The translations under genes were made by a program, and so were the position numbers. A DNA stretch of 64,000 bases from Cloeon dipterum (Eukaryota > Arthropoda > Insecta > Ephemeroptera > Baetidae): contig NC_088787.1 of assembly GCF_949628265.1 (NCBI RefSeq), positions 5,818,501 to 5,882,500 of the forward strand, given 5' to 3'. Below, in pieces: positions 21,024 through 34,000 of this stretch; position 1 is the first letter of the stretch, and every line of letters begins with the position of its first letter. The notes beneath the pieces are model-generated. The model was not told where the DNA came from. It worked only from the letters and a program-made list of their open reading frames with translations, and searched no databases.

Positions 21024-24000
21024 TGTAGAAAAAGGTCCTTTTTTATTAGTGCAAATTGTTTATCGATGATCCACTTTAAAAAGAAAAAGACTAAACCGAA
21101 AAAAAGGAAACAGTAATTCATTATTTGAGCGAACAACGTCGTTCCGACTGATTGTGAGCATTGACAATTTGTCGCGGCTTGAAACAAAGGAGACGAAAGG
21201 GCGGGCGGGCGAGCGAGCGCGACCGGCCCATTGAAACGTGGACTCTTTTCGCGTTTTTCGTCTTGGACCGCGCCTTGCTGCTTTCGTGCTTTCAGGCTGT
21301 CGGCCTGAAGAAAACAAGGCGAGTGCGCGCGCGAGTCGGTCAGCGTACCCCAGTGTCCTCAAAAGAAATGGTTAAACAGAATTATAAAGAGCTGGCTCTC
21401 TTTCTCTCTGCTGGCGGATACGAAGCGGCGGCGGCGGCGGAGTAATTTATAACGGTCCTCGCCGACACATGCACGAGTTCATTTGCCACACCATTGACTC
21501 GAAAATTGAACACACGCAGCACGCTTCCTTGCATTATATTTATTTTCATTGAAATTTCAGATTTATCTGCCTGCGCGCTTGTTCGCTGCCAGCGGCTCAA
21601 TTGGCCTGCCATTTCGTAAATTGCTTTTGTTGTTCCGTTTAGTCTGCGGCAGTAATCTGGAATCTGGAGCATCGTTACATTTTTGGTTCAACTGTCTTTA
21701 AGGAAATTGAAAGTTATAACCCCATAACGACCTGAAGATAAATTTAGGGCAAATCTAAATTACTTTAACAATGAAAAATTTATTTTTTAAATTTATTCGA
21801 AATTTTCTGTTGAAGAGCTTACAATTTTAATTAAATCAATAGACTTTTAGAGACCGATAAAATTACATGCTTGAGAACAAAATAAAAAGAAAATCAGCGA
21901 AAAGAACTTTAGTCAAAATTGAACCATTAATTAAATTGTCCTGTCAAAATTCGATTTTTTTTAAATTATTGCTCAAAAATTCAGGAAACTTAGTTGATAT
22001 TTAATTGAGTCCAAAGATTAAAATTTTAGATTGTGGTTGCTTTACACTCGTAAGAATTTCAATAATTTTTAAAATTTGTTTTTCCATAATGTCTTGATTT
22101 AAGAAAAGAAAAAACGAACCAAAACAAGGTATATTTCTAGATAAAATTAAGATTTTAGTCGTAAATAGGCTATTTAATTTGGTTTTTAGTCCTAAAATTC
22201 ATGAAACGATTGTTTTATAATATGATCATATAATATGGTGTAAAAAAGAAATTTGCGTGTCTATAGTCAAATAAATTTAATGTTTCCTTACATACTAAAT
22301 TGATTTGGAAGCTCACTGCTTATTTAATTCTTTTGAAAATGATTTCGAAATGCCTGTAAAATTGTTTTTCAAGGAAATCTTTAAAAAAACAAAATTTTTA
22401 AAACAAATTTTAATATAAATGAAATGGTAAAATGTAATTAAATCTGAATATTTAATGAAATAAAATTATTCTTTAATCGAAAATATTTTATTTATTAACA
22501 GAAAACAATTTAAAATTGCTATAGACATATTCTCGTTTAGTTTGAATGCAGAATGTGCTTCCTTATTGAGAGAATGTTGTGTCTGCATCATCATAATCAT
22601 CACGTTTTTTATCTCTGGAACATTCATTCAATTTATTACATATAAGCAAAATCTCATGAGCGTGATGGGAAAAATTCCCGACTACAAAGAGCGAAACAGG
22701 TTTTTTTCATATTCGCAACCTTGTCTCAAAGTCACACATTTTTTGTGCCTATCTCTCGTGTGTTTAGTCGAATGGTTTTGCCAGTGAGTTACGTTCTAAC
22801 TCGATTTCGAGGTTGCCGTTTTCGTCTAATAATCCGTCGTTCTGCGACCTGCTCGAAAATTCAATGCCTGCGATCATTCACGCCCAGCGACACTCCAAGG
22901 TTCGGCTCTCCAGAGCACAAAACGAGCTGGGAATTCCGCCAGAAATGTTTAGCTATGCAAATTGTATAAACACACACTGGTTTGATGCTAAAAATAATTA
23001 TATGGGAAGAATAAAATGTGATAAAAAAGCATTTTTTAAATATAATTTTGCGCCTCCAATCTTCAGATTTTCAAATCTGATGAAATTTTGTGGAAATGTT
23101 GCCTTAGGAGCAGGGTTTGCCAATTTTTCAATGAGCACAGATATGCACCACTGTTTTTTGCGCAAAAAAACAGCTGAAAAACCACCAGTTTTGGGGTTTC
23201 CCGCATATTTCCTAATTTAACCCCAAAAAAGTCTTAATTTGCGCTAAAAATATCAGAAATTTCGGGAAATTACGATGGATAGAGCTAAAATTTTCGGTCT
23301 TTTCGTGAAACCAGTGGCTTCTATACTGATTTTGCAAAATCCCTATATTTGGTCATCCATCATGAGAATTTTTTATCTTCAATAAAAATGCATGTTCCGG
23401 AAAAATGTGCAAAATTACAGAAAATATGCAATGCAGGGATTTTTCCGGAAAAAAATCAGGTTTTTGCGAACCCAGCTTTAGACCTAGATAAATATTAAAA
23501 GAATAACATTTTGAGAATATTCTTAAGGGCGATTTTTCCATTTTTTTAGTGACCTAGCTTGGGACTTAGTTTCTTTTCGACGAAACCAACTTAATTCGTA
23601 GTTTAAAAAGTTAAAAAAAATCCCGCTTACCCAATTTTAATAATTCAAAATGCACAAAATGTGTAAAAATCGATACGTTTTTTCAAAATATTTTGAATTT
23701 ATTGGATTAGGAAAGAATGCTCTCCAAACCTCAGAAAGATATATTTCTTGCTAAATCTCGGATTAATTCAAGTGCAAAAACCTGTAAATAAATCCATTTC
23801 TGAGCTTCTAAACTTGAAATATTTGGTAATTTGCTAGGAAAACGAGCAAAAATATTGTAAAATAATTCCATCGTTTGGGACAAATCGAAATTTCTTGCCG
23901 TTTTCTAATAAAACTAGCCTTGATGTAAAAATAATTTTTTTTTCTCAGCCTTAAAAATAAAAAATTTATTTTTTAAATTAAAATTCAAGCAAAACAAACT

Positions 24001-24828
24001 AATTTATTTGTTTATTAAGTCTTTGCTAAACAGGGCTTATATTTTTGTGAGGATTTCTGCAATTTAGCGCATTTTTCCAGACACGTGAATTTTTAAAGAT
24101 AAAAATTCTCAAAAATAGGGATTATTTTAAAATCAGTATGAAAGCCATTGTTTTAACCAAAAGATAGAAAATTTAACTCGTAATATCGTCATTTTCCAAA
24201 ATTTCTGTTTGTTTGGCGCAAAATATTATTTTTTCTGGTTTAAATTCGGAAAAATGCGGAGAAACCTAAAAATGGCGAACTCTGTTGCTAAACTGCAGAA
24301 TTGTAATTGTTTAAATATAAATAACACTTTTTGTTATCGGGCAAATATTTTCCTTGGAAATTTTTTGTTACCAAGAGACTGTGGAACAAACTTTCGCGTG
24401 AATTGAAAGACATTTGAGACATTTAAATGTATAGTGAAGATTTGGTTGCTATCACGCGACTAATTGATAGTAATATTTGATGCACACACTGCATTTTGGA
24501 AATACAAAAATTACAAATTTCGTTAAATTGCTGTTCGATGTAGTAGCTGCGCGAGCACGAGCCAATATTCCATCCTGAATTGGCTGCACTTGTAAAAATG
24601 TTCCCAATAAATATAATATTAATAAAAAATTGGACATTTTCGTGGTTATAAATTCGGAAAAATGCTAAAAAAATCAAAACTGGTATTTTTTCCAGCTGCT
24701 TTTTTTATAAAATTTCAAAATTGTCAAATCCTGTTGCTATAATGCTAAAATTTAATTGTTTTTAATGATTTAAAAAATAAATAATTATCGAAATAGACGA
24801 CAAAGAGACGAGAGAGCTGCGGCTGGAG

Positions 24829-24830
<2 letters not shown>

Positions 24831-24861
<31 letters not shown>

Positions 24862-24873
24862 CTGGAATAAAAG
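24831..24873 (+). promoter_or_regulatory. CT-dinucleotide (GAGA-type) tract and TATA-like box
   Basis: A run of about 14 CT repeats (24831-24859) is followed at once by AATAAAAG (24866-24873), about 140 nt before the PLA2 start codon. The layout suits a GAGA-factor-bound core promoter; function is inferred. Confidence 0.45.
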
Positions 24874-25014
24874 GATGTCGGCGGCTCTTCTCCCACCACT
24901 GCGGGCGGCGCGGAGAAAGAGCGGAGAGACGAGTCGGAGCCGCGAGGGCAGTGCGACCTGGGCCCTGCGAGGCGCCGCACCTGAATTTCTAGCCTGCCGA
25001 GCGAGTGATCGTCG

Positions 25015-28000
25015 ATGAAGCCGGCCGCGCTGCTGCTGCTGGCCGTGGTGGCGGCCGCCGCGTCCGCCGCGACGACGCCGGCCACGCCGGCGCTGGCCGC
25101 CTACCTGCCGTGGCGCCGCACCGACCGCACCAGCTGGTTCAAAGGGTGGAGCGGCCTCCGCATGCCCACCGGCCCCGACGGCGACGCCACCGAGCTCACC
25201 GTCGCCTACGTCCACGAGGAAACCCTCGCCATCGTCGAGCTCGGAAAGGCGCGCGCCCTCAGAAACTGCGAGCTCATTGAACTCTTGTAAGTCGTCCAGA
25301 TTACTATACTTTTTTTTAATAGCTTCAATAATTCTAAGAAATTATTTTAAAACTCTGCTTTTTGGGAAAAGACAAATAAAAAAAATATTTCGTTATTAAA
25401 TTTCAAATTTTTTATATTAAACAATTTTTACGAATTTGAACTGTCGATTCTGATAAGATCTTCCGTTTTTTGTGTGACCCTTAAAAATTATAAATGTTTT
25501 TGACTGGAAATTATCCACAGTAAATTTAATAAAGAAAATAACTTTTTAAAGTACTTATTCTGACATGGAAAATAAATTTTGTAACTTATTTCATTCCAAA
25601 ATATAATTGAGCTCTTTTAAGTCGGAACTCCTTTTATTCCTTCTCACATTTTAATAGCTTCAAAAAATTCTATGAAATTATTTTAAAATTCTACTTCCTG
25701 GGAAATTTTATTCAGCTATATAATATTTCAATTTCTATAAATTGACTAATTTTTCCGAATTTAAACTGATGATTTTGATTTTATGTGTAACACTTAAAAA
25801 CTTTAAAAATTATAGTGACTGGGAAAATTTCCAATTAAATTAAAAAGATTATTATCACAAGTATACACGCTTAAAACTATCGTTTTAGAGGGAAAATAGA
25901 ATATTTTTTCTTCTTTCAACCCAAAAAAAAAATAATTGAACTCTTAGTAAGTCGAAATTCCTTTTTCCTCCTAAGTTTTTTTAATAGCCTCAAAAAATTT
26001 GAGTAAAATTATTTAAAAAATCTGCTTCTTTGGAAGTAGAATTATTTCATTTAATCTCGGCCAATATTTTAGACAGTCGCCGGCTTTACAAATCTCTGCT
26101 AAAGTAGGTTCCAATCAAGCTTTTAACACGAATATATTCAAATAAATTCGTATATATTTAATTCTGTTTTAATTCGTTCTTTTAAACAGTTTTTAAAATG
26201 AACAGTAAAACTTTTTTAATAATAAAATTAGAAACTATTTAGTTTTCTTTCTTTTCGACCTTAAAATATATTCCTACACTTTTTTAATAAATTCAATATA
26301 ATTCTAAGAATTGAGGAAAAAGGTTTTTAATATATTTTATATTGTTATAATATTTAAATTTTTATGAATTTAATAATTTTGAAGAATTAAAACTGATGAT
26401 TTTGTTAAGATTTTCTTTTTAAAGTGAGACTTTAAAAAACTATAAATGTTTCTGACTAGAAAAAATTCTTTCAAAATTTTAAAAAAATTTTCATTCAAAA
26501 GTATAATCGCTGAGATTAAACATCGTTTTAATTAATTCATTTCAATTTAGTTTTGAGATGAATCTTTTTAACAGATTTATAAAATCAACATTAAAAGTAT
26601 TTTAATACGAAATTTGGAACATATTCGGCTCTCTTCCAGCAGAATCGATAAATTTTGACTAAAGTTCAGTTAGTTTTGTGAAGATTAAGTAGAGAGAACG
26701 TTGCATTGTTGACAGTTAATTCGAGTTTCTTGCTGTAATGTCTTACAAAATAGTTGTCTCTGTAAAATAATGAAATCAAGAGCGTGGAAAAATTAAATTT
26801 ACGATTTTGGCTAAATTATAAAAATAAAACCCTTGATTTCTATCCCTCTCTTCACGACCTATTTAAATTTGTGCGAATTAATTCCCCTATAAATTGTGAT
26901 TTTCAACAAAGAAACAAATGAGCCGATTTCCTCAAACATTTTATTTTCAGAAATAGAAACAATAGTTTTAATTGGACATTGGACCAAATCAAAAGTTTCT
27001 AATACAAAAAGATAGAAAAATTTCAGTGCAAGGAAATTGTTTTTTAAAAAAAGGTTGACTGGTACGCATGATTCTTGTGCGTCTCGTCACAGAGAGGGCA
27101 TTTACAATGCATTTAATATGTACAACCTCTAATATATGACGTGCACGAGATTCCAGACCAAATCAACGCAGTATTGTGTAATGCAGCTGGCTTGCTAGGG
27201 ATAGATAAACGCACCTTCCACTCATTGGTCTTATTTAGCACGGAACTTCATTTTAAAAATATTAACGGCCTGGAAGTACGGATTTTATTCACGCTTCAAT
27301 TTTTGATTAGTTTCGAGTTTTTTACTGGTTTTGAAATGAAGAAAAGTTAATTTAATATATGATAATTAAAATTAAAACACATTACAAAGTTAAAAATAAA
27401 ATTACTTAAAAAAATAAAATAAAATTTATTTCATAATTAGGATAAAACTAAAAACAAATCGTTAATTAATATTCCAAACTCATTACCCGAGTACCGCAAC
27501 AACTATTTCCAAAACAAACTTTCGTCTCAAACGAGACACGCGAGTGGGAAGAAAGAGAAATATTTCTTTCCAAAATGTGCGGCATTTTTCGTTAGTCTGG
27601 AATCAGACGGTTGTCTTATTTTTTGCAGTGCTTCAACATGCCAAGCAAGTTGAAACTTAGAGCAAGCTGTGAAATTACCAAAAGTCTTCTACAAGGGGAT
27701 GAGACTGTGCTATATGTCGCCTTAAGACTGTAAAAGACAACTGAAGGTTCACTGACTGACGCCCTTTTAAATTTTCCTAATTATTTTTTACTTCAATTAA
27801 TGGAGTTTTGGTAGCATTTTTTTACCCTACGACCCGTAGGAACCGAGTTATTAATTTTTAAAGTTGAAAAACGCGATTTGTGACATTTCGAACTTTGGTT
27901 TTCAGGGCCCAGGCGGGGCCCTATGGGCCCGACGGCGCCAATTCTAAAACCAATCGACGCCCCATAGGGAGGCGTGTCTACCCGTGTGCGGTTTTCCAAA

Positions 28001-31000
28001 ATGCGACCATTTTTCAAATTTTTACGATTTTTTTTTCAGCCAAAATTTTGGCACCTCCACAGATTTTCCCCGGAGATTTAGGCCTTTTAACATTTTTAAA
28101 ATCCATTAAGATTCTTTTTGTCTAAAAATAGCTACAAATTATTGCATGAAAAATTGTATTTGATGAAATTTAGTAATATTTGAGTCCATCGAATGGGAAA
28201 AAACAGGAGAAAAATAGAAACAATACTAAAATTCAAGAAATAATTCAATGAATCCAGAATGCAGCTTTTTTCTATTTAAAAAATATTTTAATTTTTGCTT
28301 AAGCTTTTTCTTCAGGTCGTTAGGCTGTTTTAAATTTGTTTAAAAAGTTGATCAGTCGCATGAACCGTGTGCCACCAAATGCGTCTTAGTAACTAAACAC
28401 AGCAACTTTGACTATTTAATCACGCACAGGTGAGTATCACACGAGATTCCAGACCAAATCAACGCCTTCTCGCATAACGAAGCTGGCTTGCTACTTGGAG
28501 AGATAAACGCACCTTCCACTCACTGGTCATATTTGGGGCGGAATTTCATTTTAAAAATATTAACGGCCTGGAAGTACGGATTTTATTCAATATTGAATTT
28601 TTGACTTGTTTCGAGTTTTTTACTGGTTGTGAAATAAAGAAAAGTTAAGTTAATAGGTGAAATCGAATTAAAATTCACCATGGAAATACATACAAAAATG
28701 AGGCTTATACATTTTCGCCTCTGGTGAAATAAATCGTGATGAGACAATTGATGCTCTCGTCCTGATTGGCATGCAAAGCTAACTCTTTCGAAAAATAAAT
28801 GGTAACCCTGGTTAATATGTAAATTTCTGCGCATAACTCGAATGAAAATTCTGTTGCAATTTCACTGGATGGGCGCACGCGTGGGAGTGAAATTCACAGT
28901 CTAGACGTTTTCGTCTTTCGTCTTTGGCCTGGCCTTCAGCTTTCAAAAGTGAAAAATGCGCGGCCGGAGTGAAATTAGCGCTCGTCATCGTCATTACACA
29001 TACAATTACGCACTGCAAAAACCAATATGCGCCTTCCATTATTTTTCTCTGAATGCGGAGATGCAGAGCGCGTCCAGCAGATCGACGCATCATCATCGTT
29101 CGTTATTACCTCACTTTTTTCAAGGCTGCGAACACGCGAGCCGAGGCAAAAGGCAAAATCGAACTAGAAAATTCGCAGCGTTGATGCCGAGAATGGAGCG
29201 AGCAAACAGCAAACCAAAATATTATTGTCGCCTGCTCCACTTTTTGCACACGCGCCAGACGCTGAACGGACAATTTCATCGACACGAAAATATTTTTTAA
29301 TTCCTGCATGAGTTTTAAAAATAAAAATACATTTTTTAAATAAAGGGACGATGACGTAAAAACCTTTTCTTTGTAATGTGAATTAATTTTTGCAAGTTAA
29401 ATTAAATTTAGGATTAAATAAGCATATTTATGAGCTTCGATCCAATCGTCAAAAACCCCATCTAATTTTTAAGCCCAAAATTATTTTTTAATTTTTAAAG
29501 ACTGTCTTTGACGCAGTTTCTGTGCACATCAATCGATTCTTTAGGTTTAAATGAGGTAAAATTGATATTTTTTCCGACCAAAAAGGTGCAGCGCAGCGTG
29601 CGAACTTTTTTTCCCGCCAAAACAACATGAATGCAAGAAGTGCGCATGCGTGAGAGCTGGCTGGATGTGACAAAGAAGTTATTCGTACAGGCGGTCTCTC
29701 TGCAAGTGCTCAAACCAGCTGTGACGCATGCGCACTTCTTGCATTCATATTGTTTTGGCGGGAAAAAAGTTCTCACGTCGCGCTGCACTTTTTGGTCGTT
29801 AAAAATATCCATTTAAACTAATTCGACCCTCGAGAATCGATTGGTTTGCTCAGAAACTGCGTCAAAGACGGTCTTAAAGGATAAAATGAAGTTTTTATTT
29901 AATAAATTGTCGTTTTTTTCTTTTTGGGATAAGAAAATAGGAAAGAAAATATAGCTACTCTTGGACATTTTAAATTCCAAATAAAAGTAACTTATTTTGA
30001 AAGAAAATGAATTTTTTAAGCCAATTATAGTGTATGAATTTGGTATTTTCATCAAAATTTCGATAGAAAAGTGCAATTTTAATCAAAAAAACCTATAAAC
30101 TTGGCTCAAATGATGAGTCTAAACCCATTTAAATCATTCATAACCGTCATTTCTAACTTTTTCCTAGAAAACTGACAGATTTGAACCAGCCTTTTAACCT
30201 TTACTGCAGAAATAATGAAAGGGTTTTCCCCGTACAGTTCAACGCACGTATTATACGTCTTTCGATTCGTGACGTCATGCAGCATTTCACGGAATCCTAA
30301 AAAAGGTGGTACATTTATATTTTATCTCTGCGCGAGAGAGCCAGCTAACTGTTTCGGTCGCCCGGCCAACAAATTGTTCAAATATATACATACATGCTGC
30401 TGGCTCTCTCATTTCCGCAACTGTATAAAAAACCAAGCGTGACAAATAAATGATGATATTCAAATTGTCCATATCATTATGCGGAGAGCCAGTAATAATA
30501 ATTATATTAATACACACTATCATCGCCATCGCCAGAGACCGGAGAGGCTCTCTTTTTCTCCGTGGTTCCGAACGACACACGAACGCGTGCCCCGAGAGAA
30601 AGTTCCGTGTGTTTGCGGTGCGCTGCCGGAATCGTCAATTAACCTGCCGATGGCGTGACTCAATGCTCGCGCGGTAAAAATTATTTGTGTTGACCATGGC
30701 CAAACAGGACGCGGGGCCTCTCTGATGTTCATTTTCATAATTTGTTCCTCTCGGCGCTGCGGATGATTGTCAGATGCGATCGATTTCCAGTTTTATCGGT
30801 CAAATGGTGAAAAGAGAAATCATGTGTCAGTCGATTAAATAAGAAGGAAATCGTGTCGACATTAATTTAAATTTAAATAAAGCCTAAAATCCCTAAAATG
30901 ATGATTTGAGAGAATTCAGCTTTGAAAATTATTCATTTTGGTAATTTATTTTAAAATTGAATAAAGTTTAGTGTCGTGTTGAAACGTTAAAAATTTAATC

Positions 31001-34000
31001 GTATTTGAATTTAATTTTTCTTTTCAATAAAAATAAAATCGTGTCATTTGCTCTGAATCGATTAGATAAAAATGTTTGAAATTTTTCCTTTCCTTTGTTC
31101 ACCTTATAAATTGATCAGAAAAGCTACTTAAATCACAAAATAGATTTACATGTTTTTTTCTTTTTATATGAAATATTACGTTTCAGATTATTTGAAAACA
31201 GTCTCATGCGATAATTTGAGTGAATATTTGTCCTATTTTTCACTTCATTAAAATTAGAGGGGAGTTTTATATTTTTATTATTTCAATTTTTTGGAATAAC
31301 TGCATTTGAAATCTTTGAATGTTTATCAAAATAAAAATCCACGAACAAGATTAATTTTTCAATTAACCAGTTGCATAAACCCTTAGATATTGAAGCCGCC
31401 AACAGATGGCGCAACCACAGACTTTCTTAAAAATTTTTGTTTTAAGCGGTTTTAAGGCATTTCCGCTGCGATTTCAGACTCAATCTAGCTAATTTGCTTT
31501 TTTAAATTTATTTGCTAATTTTTGACGTGCTGAAACCAAAATCGGTTCAGCCATTCGCCGTAGAAACGTTGGAAAAGATTTTTTATTTCAAAAAATAGTT
31601 TTTCCATAATTCTTCGGTGATTGGCTGAACCGATTCTGGTTTTCAGCACGTCAAAAATTAGCAAATTAATTGAAGAATGCAAATTAGCTAGATTGAGTCT
31701 GAAAACGCAGCGAAAATGCTTTAAAATCGAAAGTCTACGGTGGCGCCATCTGTTGGCGGCTTCGAACACTTAGGGTTTATGCAACTGGTGAATTGTTAAA
31801 TAAAAAATGGCATGGCTCTCTATTAAGATTTTTAAATAAAATAATTGAAATTCCCCCCGTAAAATAAATAATTACAAATTAATGGATAGAAGGTTAAAAT
31901 ATTTTACAATGATTATTATATATGAGAACTTGATAGATTTAGATTTTTATTTAATCGCTTTCCCGCCTTTTTCAATGTGACAATTTGTTTCCAATCCAAA
32001 TTTAAATGGATTTTAGCAAACTTTTCTACTATTTTCCATTTTCCCCCTGATTATAAACAGCAAATTTGCCTTTTTAACTAACAAAATGTTTATGAACAGT
32101 CAAAATAATTCTATTGTCGCCCTTTCTAATTCCACTCTTTGTTTATTTAATTTAAAATATACATTATTCGATCGGTGTTCTAAATTAATGCGATTTTAAA
32201 CAGTTAAAAATATTACGCAGAAAACCGTTACTTGAAAAAATGTTTAAAAATGAGGAAAATAAAGTTAATAAACTCGCAGGTTGAACCGGTTTAAATTTTT
32301 TAGAAAATTTTTGTATTTAATCAGACGGCGAGCAACATTAATGGTCTCTTTATTTCACAATTTAGGGAAATTTTCCTAAAAATTTGCACACCATTGGATA
32401 GATCGCAAGAAGAGGGATCAAATAACGCGAAAAATTAATTTCATTTTTAAATTAGGGCAAAATTTGAAATTTAATTGGTATGCTAAAGATAAACTGTTGC
32501 TAAATTTCCCACAGCTCCACTTTAAAACGATTAAATTCACGATAAAAAAATTCATAATTCGTGCTCATTCTTGGTGCATAAAAAATAAGTTGATAAAACG
32601 CTGCATTTCCTGCCCAAAAGCAGATCGGATAATAATTATAAAGCACCATAAGAAGAGATATTAATTTTGCTTGAGGACACGTTCATGTATAATATGGTCA
32701 TGACTTTTCTCCGTCATCGACATTGAACCAATTTGTATGCCGGCGTTTATGTCAGAATAATTTAACTTTATTGATTCCTCGCTCGCGCGCGCGCGCGTCC
32801 ACGCATCTCCATCTCGAGAATGCGAATAATAACCTTCGTGGATTTTTTGCTTGTTTATATTTATATAAGGTGCATGCACTCTTGGCTTTTGAACGCACGT
32901 ACAAGCGCTGCAACAAGCGGAAAAAGAATGGCTGTGTACGAGAGCAGTTTCTTTTTGTTTGTGAAATGCCTGCAGCGGCGGCAGAGATTGTTTTAATTGA
33001 CCTGCTCTGTCTCCCGCTACTTTGCGGTTCTGTTTGTAACTGACGCAGAGTGTGTACGCCGAGCAAAATTCACTTTTGGTTGCAATTTTTTTGACCCGCT
33101 GCCTTGCGTGTTTGGGAACGTTGACTTTCACTTTCACGCTTTGGCCACCTCGATTTAAATACATTTCTTTTATCTTTGCGCCTTCGGGTCGGCATTGTGC
33201 AAGCTGAAAGTGAAATAAACAAACAAAAAACAGGTCCTTGATGGTTGGCTAATATATTGCATGATTTTTTAATGAATTTTTTAATTAAATCAAATTAGAT
33301 GTTGGAGTGGAGTGATGAAACTGAAAATTTTAGTATTCTGGCTTTGACTCTGGTCTGGAAGGATTTTATAAAATGTTTAAAAATTTGTTTCAATTGTAAA
33401 ATTAATCAGATTTAATAAATTAAAAATTGTTGTGCTTAAATAAGATTCAATACTTTTAAATAGTTAAATTAGAAATTAAAAATAGAACATTGATTTTTTT
33501 AATAGCGTTTTTTGAACTTTTAAAACGGCATATTTCTTTATTTATTTATACCAGACCTTGCATGCTTTTTATCCTTTCATTGGCAACTACCATAAGAACA
33601 TTTCAATAGGTTCGAAACCAGTGTAATAATTTATACTATTTTTTTAAAACGCAGAAATAAAATATTTAATATTGTCATTGTGTTTTAAAATTTCTACAGT
33701 CAATAATTTAATTAAGATCCAATGAAAATCATTGAGAAAAACAAAGCGCAAATTATTTAAAAACAATAAGAAAGAGCGCCATAAATTTTTATCGGTATTT
33801 ATATCTTTAAAATAAATTTTGTCGGGTCTTAGACGGTTTTAATTTTTTTAAAAATTAAATATTCTATAATCTCAGGGATAAAATGAACGTTTCTTTTTAT
33901 ATTAGGGAAAGCTGTTTTAATTTTAGAATTTAATTTTTTTCACGAGGCACAAACTTTATATTATTTTTTTTTAAATTTCGGATAAATTAAATCTACAAAA

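Larger units (their letters stand above)
17868..25014. other. 7.1-kb AT-rich intergenic region
   Basis: No coding exon recognised. It begins with the APPBP2 3' UTR. It holds a MITE (20764-21023), a diverged repeat at about 19376-19575 shared with 54300-54615, and a GC-rich patch at 21180-21450 with many CpG and runs such as GGGCGGGCGAGCGAGCGCG that could be a regulatory element. From 21700 to 24700 it is monotonous AT-rich DNA with related low-complexity fragments. The promoter of the PLA2 gene occupies the last 200 nt. Confidence 0.5.

Noticed and set aside
22813-23220. 135-codon plus-strand open frame
   Set aside because: It starts without an ATG, lies in AT-rich repetitive sequence, shows no domain or splice context, and its length is expected by chance in 64 kb.
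32661-33164. 167-codon minus-strand frame in PLA2 intron 1
   Set aside because: No recognisable domain or splice partner; the composition reflects a CpG-richer island. Kept only as part of the island observation.
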